In this document: positions 59,001 through 64,000 of the stretch, one piece after another
How positions within the stretch are numbered: the stretch's first letter is position 1
Layout: each line of letters opens with the position of its first letter
Origin: Tardiphaga robiniae
Lineage (GTDB): Bacteria; Pseudomonadota; Alphaproteobacteria; Rhizobiales; Xanthobacteraceae
Reading direction: 5' to 3'
Assembly: GCF_001618955.1 (NCBI RefSeq)
Contig: NZ_LVYV01000007.1
Span: forward strand, 81,200 to 145,199
Length of the DNA: 64,000 nt
The notes under the pieces: model-generated
Database searches by the model: none
What the model was told of the DNA's origin: nothing
What the model saw: the letters and a program-made list of their open reading frames with translations, nothing else
Made by a program: the position numbers and the translations under genes

Positions 59001-62000
59001 CGCCAGACCTGAGGGCAGATGGCCGGAGGCCGCCGCTGCTGCCAGACTTGCATCCTCGCCCAGATTGATCGCCGACAGGCCCAGCACCAGATTGCGCGTG
59101 CCATAGGACACGTTGTTGGCGATGGTGAACGCGCCCGACGTCGAAACCGCGATTGTTCCCTCAGAAACCAGCGTCGTGGAGCGATTGCAGTCCACAGTGA
59201 CGCAACCGCCGACCGTGATGTTGGCCTCAGTTGCCGAGCCGACCGTCGATGATTGCAGCAGATTGATCCAGCCGTTGGACAGCGCCAGAACGCCACTTTC
59301 AGCGATGAAGACGAAGCCGTCGCTTGAATCGTAGCTGGCGCGGCCACGTCCGGCCGTGCTGATCGATGCGCCTTCCTCGATCGTGATCCCTTTGCCGGCC
59401 AGGATCACTTCCGCTGCCGCAATGCGGGCACCGCTGCGCACGATGAGATTGCCGTCGCCACCAATGGTCGCAAAGCGACCGGTCTGGCCGTAGCCCACGC
59501 TTACTGTGCCATTGAGCACCAGACGCGGCGCGTCTAGCTTGCTGAGTTCATCGGCATAAACGGATGCGTAGAATTGAATGCCGGGATCGGCGCTTTGTCC
59601 TGAGCCAAGGATTTCGCCAAGCCCGCGGACACTGACGTTGCCGCCGAAACCATCGCTGCCGGCGGCAGGCTTCATGCGCAAATCACCATCGAAGCGCAAT
59701 TGCGAACGGCCATCGGCGACCCGAGGCTTTGCCAGCAGGATGTCGAGCGCCTTGGCATCAACTGTCAGCATCGCACGCGGCACGCCGATGCGCGCCGCAT
59801 CCGCTTGCACAAAGGCGTTATAGCTCATCTCGTTATAGGACGAGTGGCCGCGAACCGTGTTTGCCGAGGTGATAATGACCTGGTTGGGCAGTGACGCACG
59901 GACCGCGGTGTTGGCGACGCCGAGATAAGCTTGCGCGACGTAAGAGCCATTCCCCGCCGCAACCGCCCCGGTCATGACAGAATTGGCGCTTTTGCCCAAT
60001 TCGACGCGGAATGCGCCCGGCAGCAGTGCGTAGCTCGACGGCATCAGCATATAGGCGCCGGCCGGCAATCCCGGCACACCATCGGAAATGGTAATCTGTT
60101 GACCGATGAGCGGCGCGCCGTAACCCGTCTCCTGCACCACCGGAGCATACCCCGCGCGGCTCGGCACGATCGCGTAGACCGAATTGCCTTTGCTGCTGAA
60201 ACTATAACCCGGATTTGAATTGACGAATGGCGTGGTCAGGATATCGACCGAGCCGCCACGACCCGATACGAAGCCCGCGCCAGCCAGTTCACCACCGCCC
60301 GACAGGTCGAGAACTGACCCGTCCTCGGCGTTCAGATGGGTGGTTGCAAGTTGAATACCGCGTCTGGGGCCATTGTTGAGCATGCCGCCTGCGCCATCCA
60401 GCACGATCGCGGTCCCGTCATAACGGTAGACGAGCCCATCCACGGTGCCGCCATAAGGCATCAACAGCCCGGCGCCGCTCACCGAGGTGATGCTGCCCGG
60501 CAGAAGATTGATCGCATCGGCTTTCTCCTGGCGCATCGCACCAAGATATAACTGACCCAGCGGCGCGCGCACCACGCCGCCCTGATTGATGGTTTCCGCA
60601 CTAAGAGAGAGCGACCCGAAAGCCGAATACGGCACGTCGGGGACCGTATCGCCATATCGGCGAATGTTGAGCACGCTGCCGCTGCCGTAGTTTCCGCTTT
60701 GGGTATAGCCGGCGGTAATCGACCCACCCGCCCCACTCGCGGGGTAGATCTGCGCGGCGGTCAGCGTGATGTCGCCCGGCGTCGCGAATATGGTGTTGCT
60801 GAGCACACGGATATCGCCCCGGCTGGTGAGATCGAGCAGCGCGAAGCCGCGAAGATCCACGGTGTAGAACGAGGTCTTGGTGTCGATATCCTGGCGCACA
60901 CCGAAAGAGAGGCGGTCGCGAAGATCAATCAGATCTGCGGCGATCGCGAACACGGCATCGCTTGCCTGTTGCGTCGGAACGCCAAAGCCTCCGTCCCATC
61001 TCACAACAGGCAAGGTGTGATGGTCCCGTCTGATGCGGGTAACGCCTGCCAGCCGCACGTAAGGCGCCGACAGCGATACTATCGAATTCGCGCCCGCGTG
61101 CTCATTGAGCCCAAAGGTACCGGTGTAAAGACGCAGGCTCTGCTTCATCGCAAGCGTGACGGTTCCATCGAAGGAAAGTGCGCCATCAACCAGCAGCGAG
61201 AGATTGTCGAACCCGCCTTGCGCAATACGATCAGCGCCGAGCCGTGCGGTGCCGGTGATAAGGCCGACCTTCGCCTCCGCCATCGACGCGGTATTGGCGA
61301 TGGAACTGTCGCCCTGGATGTTGCCGATGATGAACTCACGATGACGCAACACATCACCGAATGTCGTCAAGGTCGGATAATTGGGCGCCTCAAGCGCTAT
61401 TGCCAGGGTCCCGCCGGCTGCATTCGCGCCGCCTGCTGCCGCACGCATCGCACCATCGAGATACAAACCAACACTGGATTTGACGACGATGTTGCCGCCA
61501 TCGCTGGCGACATTGAGCGGCGTACTGTTCTTCCCAAGACCGGAGACGGGAATATCGAGCACGGCACTCGCACCCGAAGCATCGAGCAGAGCGCCCGGCC
61601 GGATCACGACAAAGGCATGCGGCGCCGCATTGGATTCGCCCTTCTCCTCCCAATCCATACCCCCGCCGATCAGGATCGAGCCGCCCTTGCTAACAACGCC
61701 GTAGGTCTGGCCACGCGCGTTCGTCGCCGTTATGGCGTGCGCAGCAACATCGAGCACGGCGTGATTGCCGATCCAGATGAGGCCTGCTTTGTTTACGGTA
61801 GCGTCGCTTCCCGTCAAGGTGATGACGCCGGAGGGCGCGGTCAGTGTGCCATCGATCGTGAAATCGGTTCCTTGCAGGCTGATCGACCGGCCGGCATCGA
61901 CCTTGATCGCCGCACCCGCCCGAATGTCGATCGCACCAGCCCCCGACATCGCCCCGGCTTCACCGATCGTGGAGCGCAAGATCAGGCTCGCGCCGCCACG

Positions 62001-64000
62001 TTGAATCAGGCGGTTATTGGCGGCGTCTGCCATCCACTCCGGCGGCGTCCATGCGCTCAGCGCGTGCGCAAGATCCGCACCAGTGGCGGTTGTGAAGGTT
62101 GCGTCCGTGAAACGGTAGACCGGCATCGTGACGTCGAGCCTGACGCCGCTGGCCACGACAATACCGAGACCACCATTGATGTCATAGCTGGAGAAGCCAG
62201 ACTGTATCAGCGAGGAATTGATTGTCGTGGTCGGACCGACGGCTACCGCGGATTTGAAGGTTGTCCCGGCCGCGAGGCGTGTTCCGGATACGACTGTAAA
62301 ATCCACTGGCGACACACCACCCGCCGCGATCGTGAGGGTCTTGTCCAAGATCGGGAGGCCGTTCGGGAATACATTGCCTGGCACCACATAGGATGACGGG
62401 AATGCGCGGTCTGGAATATTGGTTATTATGGTCCCGGCCGGGATGACAGGCAGTTCCCCGTTTGGCCCGATCCCGAACGATCCGATGTTGGTATCGATTA
62501 TATACCCGATACTGCCGACCGGGGGGCGCGGCGGAATCCAATTGGCGGCGAGCGCCACATTACTGATCGACGTGTTACTCGTCCCGATCGTCTCACCAGG
62601 CAACGCAATCGTGCTGACGTAACTGTAGTCAACCGGCAACACGCTGCCGGCCTTGATCTCATAATTCTGCAGCAGCACGAGATCGGTCGGCGCCTTCTCG
62701 CCCGCACCGAGCACGCCGTCAGTGGCAAGCAGTTTGCCGCCGATCCCGATAGCGGTGCCGGTTTCGACCCTGAGCGTGCCGCCGCCATTGACGCCGTAGC
62801 CTCTGATATTGCCATCGAGCTTGAGGACGCTAGTCTTATCTTCGGCGATCAGGGTTACATCGCCACCGCGGCCGCCTCTGGTCTTGCCGGTGACGAGGAT
62901 GGCGCCGCCCGACGACACGTCGATGGTGCTGCCGGTCTTCAGCGTCACATCATGGGTTGATCGCAGGTTCACCGAGCCACCATTGATGAAGGCCTGCTTG
63001 GGATTGTCGGCCGGATTCAGCAGCGCATTCACCCAGACACCGCGCAGGTCAAGCATTGCGTTGTCATGCAAAATGATCGACGACGTGCCGTCCTTGAGCA
63101 GCACTTGCGCGGCGCCGCGATCGCCGCCGCCCTTGAAATAATTGTCCACGGTGAGCGAACCGCCGCGCGCGGTGACATCTGCCTTGATGTCCACCACCGC
63201 TGCATTGAGATTGATCCTGCCGCCATCGGCCAGCGTGACTGCACGATCGATGGTGATCGTGTCGGCGGTCGCGATATCGAGCCCGCCGAGATGCTGGGCG
63301 TTGATGTAGGCGGCATCGAACCAGGCGGTGCCGGTGCGTGCGGACGGCAACACATCGGTTGCGGAGAGGCCTGCGGTGATGAAGGCTACATCGCCGAAGC
63401 GGACGTCCGATGCGTTCAGACCGCCACCGCCGACGACAACGCCGTAACGCCCGAGTCCCAGCGTGCCCTGCAGCGGTGCAGCGTTCTGTACCTGCTTGTA
63501 GCCATCGGCGACATTGGCAGTGCGCGCGGAATTCTGCCGTTCACCAGCGATGATATCGGCGATGATGTCGGCCTCGAACACCGCCGTTGGCGTCGACAGA
63601 TTGAGACGCCCGGCATCGCGGCCAACGGTATAGCCCGCCTCGTAACGCCAGGACGATGAGCGATCGAATATGCTGGTCCAGACCTCGGTGAGCGCGTCGG
63701 CGACCTTGCCCTGGATGTTGTGCGTGCGCACAAAGCCGCCGGCGGCAGCGACGAACTTCATGTCGGCCGGCGCGTTATCGAAGCTGTAGAGGCGACCATC
63801 GGTGCCGATCAGCTTGCTGGAAAAGATTTTGCCGCCGTCATAACTGACCGATCCGCCAGAGATGTCGAAGCGCGCGCCCTGCTGCGCGACGACTTCCGGC
63901 GCCGCCAGCGTGATAGTGCCGCCCAGTGCCGCCCACTCGCCGATGCTGTGCGGGCTGTTGGCGAGATAGCCGCCGACTTCAAGCAGTCCGCCCTTGGTGT
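53016..64000 (-). CDS. Giant filamentous-haemagglutinin-like adhesin (5' end outside the window)
   Basis: At least 3,660 residues, open to the window edge; the stop is at 53016. The whole body is built of short Gly/Ala/Thr/Asn-rich beta-helix turns (ISAGGDVLVAGAGSTDAP, GNVLIAAGGDLVGDIAGQSS), as in TpsA exoproteins. The C-terminal part (SGDITMFGGSGVRTISGGNI, IYTPPKRTYDNYGRAV, IDLIAPLGTIDAGEAGIRVS) fits the DUF3739 region. The end KRERDEKQ and RIVGYGPINSSD is charged. The signal and TPS domain should lie beyond 64,000, and no TpsB transporter is visible. Codon use is high-GC throughout. Confidence 0.9.
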   Translation of the reverse strand, partial: TKGGLLEVGGYLANSPHSIGEWAALGGTITLAAPEVVAQQGARFDISGGSVSYDGGKIFSSKLIGTDGRLYSFDNAPADMKFVAAAGGFVRTHNIQGKVADALTEVWTSIFDRSSSWRYEAGYTVGRDAGRLNLSTPTAVFEADIIADIIAGERQNSARTANVADGYKQVQNAAPLQGTLGLGRYGVVVGGGGLNASDVRFGDVAFITAGLSATDVLPSARTGTAWFDAAYINAQHLGGLDIATADTITIDRAVTLADGGRINLNAAVVDIKADVTARGGSLTVDNYFKGGGDRGAAQVLLKDGTSSIILHDNAMLDLRGVWVNALLNPADNPKQAFINGGSVNLRSTHDVTLKTGSTIDVSSGGAILVTGKTRGGRGGDVTLIAEDKTSVLKLDGNIRGYGVNGGGTLRVETGTAIGIGGKLLATDGVLGAGEKAPTDLVLLQNYEIKAGSVLPVDYSYVSTIALPGETIGTSNTSISNVALAANWIPPRPPVGSIGYIIDTNIGSFGIGPNGELPVIPAGTIITNIPDRAFPSSYVVPGNVFPNGLPILDKTLTIAAGGVSPVDFTVVSGTRLAAGTTFKSAVAVGPTTTINSSLIQSGFSSYDINGGLGIVVASGVRLDVTMPVYRFTDATFTTATGADLAHALSAWTPPEWMADAANNRLIQRGGASLILRSTIGEAGAMSGAGAIDIRAGAAIKVDAGRSISLQGTDFTIDGTLTAPSGVITLTGSDATVNKAGLIWIGNHAVLDVAAHAITATNARGQTYGVVSKGGSILIGGGMDWEEKGESNAAPHAFVVIRPGALLDASGASAVLDIPVSGLGKNSTPLNVASDGGNIVVKSSVGLYLDGAMRAAAGGANAAGGTLAIALEAPNYPTLTTFGDVLRHREFIIGNIQGDSSIANTASMAEAKVGLITGTARLGADRIAQGGFDNLSLLVDGALSFDGTVTLAMKQSLRLYTGTFGLNEHAGANSIVSLSAPYVRLAGVTRIRRDHHTLPVVRWDGGFGVPTQQASDAVFAIAADLIDLRDRLSFGVRQDIDTKTSFYTVDLRGFALLDLTSRGDIRVLSNTIFATPGDITLTAAQIYPASGAGGSITAGYTQSGNYGSGSVLNIRRYGDTVPDVPYSAFGSLSLSAETINQGGVVRAPLGQLYLGAMRQEKADAINLLPGSITSVSGAGLLMPYGGTVDGLVYRYDGTAIVLDGAGGMLNNGPRRGIQLATTHLNAEDGSVLDLSGGGELAGAGFVSGRGGSVDILTTPFVNSNPGYSFSSKGNSVYAIVPSRAGYAPVVQETGYGAPLIGQQITISDGVPGLPAGAYMLMPSSYALLPGAFRVELGKSANSVMTGAVAAGNGSYVAQAYLGVANTAVRASLPNQVIITSANTVRGHSSYNEMSYNAFVQADAARIGVPRAMLTVDAKALDILLAKPRVADGRSQLRFDGDLRMKPAAGSDGFGGNVSVRGLGEILGSGQSADPGIQFYASVYADELSKLDAPRLVLNGTVSVGYGQTGRFATIGGDGNLIVRSGARIAAAEVILAGKGITIEEGASISTAGRGRASYDSSDGFVFIAESGVLALSNGWINLLQSSTVGSATEANITVGGCVTVDCNRSTTLVSEGTIAVSTSGAFTIANNVSYGTRNLVLGLSAINLGEDASLAAAAASGHLPSGLALNQGLLAQLLAGNTAIGAPALETLVLNARDAVNIFGSVNLDASKVERLVLGTPAIYGYGAAGDIATIRANELIWTGSAAAPGATMAGILGDGKLDIAARRVVFGSAPNSRPSSTIVDNRLALGFANVSVSASERITSNGKSTLGVYHAQGAYAPSTGYQYTGGNLTVTTPLFTGDSGSVNTITAGGDVLVAGAGSTDAPKVDALGAQLKLAGANITVDTNVVLPSGKLVLAATGDIALGNGSRIDLSGRAVQMFDVTKYSWGGDLVLTSEAGDIRQAAGSVIDLSAQHNRGGTIAVTALGASAGHVDLGGAIQGGATGQYDAGGTMVPYDAAELIVRAQTLADFAGLNTRLNTGAVFGARKFQIKQGSLVIGDEVKARNVEISLDGGDLIVNGMIDASGYQVGAIRLAAMGNLTINGILDAHGTGMRFDSYGKIIDAPNRAVVDLTTRAGTLTLAGNAAIDLRAGTGVALGSGRGQNDGVTRGTLNLNAPRLGGTGVPAGTRGVDGANDVAINVLGTPAIHGAETIAVNAFRIYDDAPLAGAPDVSGHKPQEITQAYLDDLDDDSSAFYNAALGNASLSNRLAGLGNYRLRPGVEVVSKISADNPNGDITVAGDLDLSGYRYGPNANRLDPALRGFGEPGVLAIRAAGDLNIHGSINDGFAPPAATPDDDGWVLVEGSADTFGGDVVVPLDGVVLDIGTRFPTGSTLNYDVSVAAMTLPAGTVLPVDAVLTGTLTLSAGTVVAANIYNADGSVAYVAGAVLSSAVTLGADMRLGSGTILRAPVTVAALIWPKGVAMPGEMSLTAPIQLARGSLIPSMTWIQLPGDQPVNLRPVVDGVQGRNWAVAPMLGAGAKSWDLQLVAGADLGSGDRRALNPASTGAIKLADTHALKGFTIGSSTTAVWLPDNWLGAEPGTPVSPGDMWLCAEPDMCIITPGEPMVTGSNLVAPAFSVLRTGTGDLAMLAAGDIRMNSLYGVYTAGMATTVDASYDRARGLIADGTLTGALPSTTIDYGSSLATYRAWYPDHGGNVLIAAGGDLVGDIAGQSSRQTPSSVITGNWLWRQGIGTAAVDAAIPTAWWINFGTYAANTSKNDTRAPDLLGFTGIGALGGGNVAIRVGGKAGTIALRGQQSMSGQHRSQGLVVAVGSTGRVGADGSLALTGGGDIDMRIAGALNPNLALTDGTEKHALPGALVNLRGALHVAAESIGGLKLIYRSGGGLNDAFDPRGIDPFTATSSDARSGITLVPGDSAVYLETLGDLVLGGAGDPGRSESPNRSAFSVGGTNYAGGGQSWFSLWTDHTAINLLSAGGNLTPTTSSSENPYRNSDQSVADGSFLYPSILRAAALGGNMYYGVNALSYMRSLPDFVPAFVTLAPSAHGSLEMLARDSIYGGQYSFSMSGSGAPLPTPFNPAFMGREPDTMGVLDLPPLRVTNTLLGTAPLALFAFGPNTAALDIGRAPDADPIRFYAREGDVVGLRTGETLTFGNGVSRWYNAAAPVMVRAGRDIVGAGLAPGVTTGNGLLGGTSRGNLIVHSNPNDVSIVSAGRDIVYANFDVAGPGALEVSAGRNLYQADKGSIASIGPIAIGDTRPGASILMQAGVGASGPDYAKLASLYLDPMKLADPKIPLADQNGKVAKTYETELVTWLKDRHGFAGSDTEARAYFDTLAPEQQRIFLREVYFAELTAGGREYNDANGPRYRSYLRGREAIAALFPDAAVYSGDITMFGGSGVRTISGGNIQMFAPGGRTIIGVEGQVPPASSGLITQGSGNIQLYSKGSILLGLSRIMTTFGGNVLAWSAEGDINAGRGSKTTVIYTPPKRTYDNYGRAVLSPQVPSSGAGIATLNPIAEVVPGDIDLIAPLGTIDAGEAGIRVSGNVNLAALQILYAANIQVQGTSSGIPTVQAPSISAALSTSNAAAATQQAVAPPQGGNAQPSVIIVEVLGYGGGDDGEQPARKRERDEKQTYNEAAPVRIVGYGPINSSDTKYLTAEEKRALVQ

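Noticed and set aside
53150..63700. Long plus-strand open frames across the adhesin gene (for example 60699-62396)
   Set aside because: They are GC-driven mirror frames of the minus-strand beta-helix gene; none has family features or ribosome-binding sites.

Overview
The window looks like a chromosomal piece of a GC-rich alphaproteobacterium of the Bradyrhizobium / Rhodopseudomonas / Afipia / Tardiphaga group. The best evidence is the conserved order dusB-ntrB-ntrC-ntrY-ntrX-(D-amino acid aminotransferase)-hfq-hflX, the order PIMT-like / TolC / PopZ / ValS, a fused ispDF gene, and many LysR, SDR and Bug-type (tripartite tricarboxylate transporter) genes. Genus and species cannot be fixed from the sequence alone.

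Bases 1-15,200 are an accessory, partly decayed region. Intact genes (XRE/MmyB-type regulator with a divergent NAD-dependent epimerase, an SDR, a LysR regulator, an epoxide-hydrolase-like alpha/beta hydrolase, a membrane PAS-GGDEF diguanylate cyclase, a tyrosine recombinase) alternate with at least nine recognisable gene fragments: two LysR effector domains, a TPR piece, the end of a Na+/H+ antiporter, a methyltransferase C-terminus, frameshifted small proteins, and the C-terminus of an acetolactate-synthase-like TPP enzyme abutting a truncated second recombinase gene.

Bases 15,200-25,150 hold catabolic genes: a secreted serine hydrolase, a beta-barrel-like exported protein divergent from a cobalt-type nitrile hydratase (nthA-nthB), two tandem Bug solute-binding proteins, a GlcD-type FAD oxidase and FadR/GntR regulator, and a divergent SDR plus DapA-family aldolase. 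The last group looks like one regulon for a hydroxy- or sugar acid.

Bases 25,140-47,600 are core chromosome: queC, mazG, hflX, hfq, the Ntr two-component systems, dusB, ispDF, a CinA-family gene, a RatA/Coq10-like gene, lipA, an alkyladenine glycosylase, valS, popZ, a TolC-like porin and a PIMT-like protein.

At 47,752-47,796 lies only the 3' half of a tRNA-Asn, followed by a P4-type integrase. This is the signature of a tRNA-targeted integrative element. The element then carries a strongly folded about 290-base leader, an AlpA-like regulator, a coupled putative DNA-binding protein, a very regular array of dyads and direct repeats with a 66-base period, and a small operon ending in an exported protein of unknown function. 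This 47.75-52.2 kb module is the best candidate for an undescribed system. The window ends inside a giant (more than 3,600 residue) filamentous-haemagglutinin-like gene on the minus strand.
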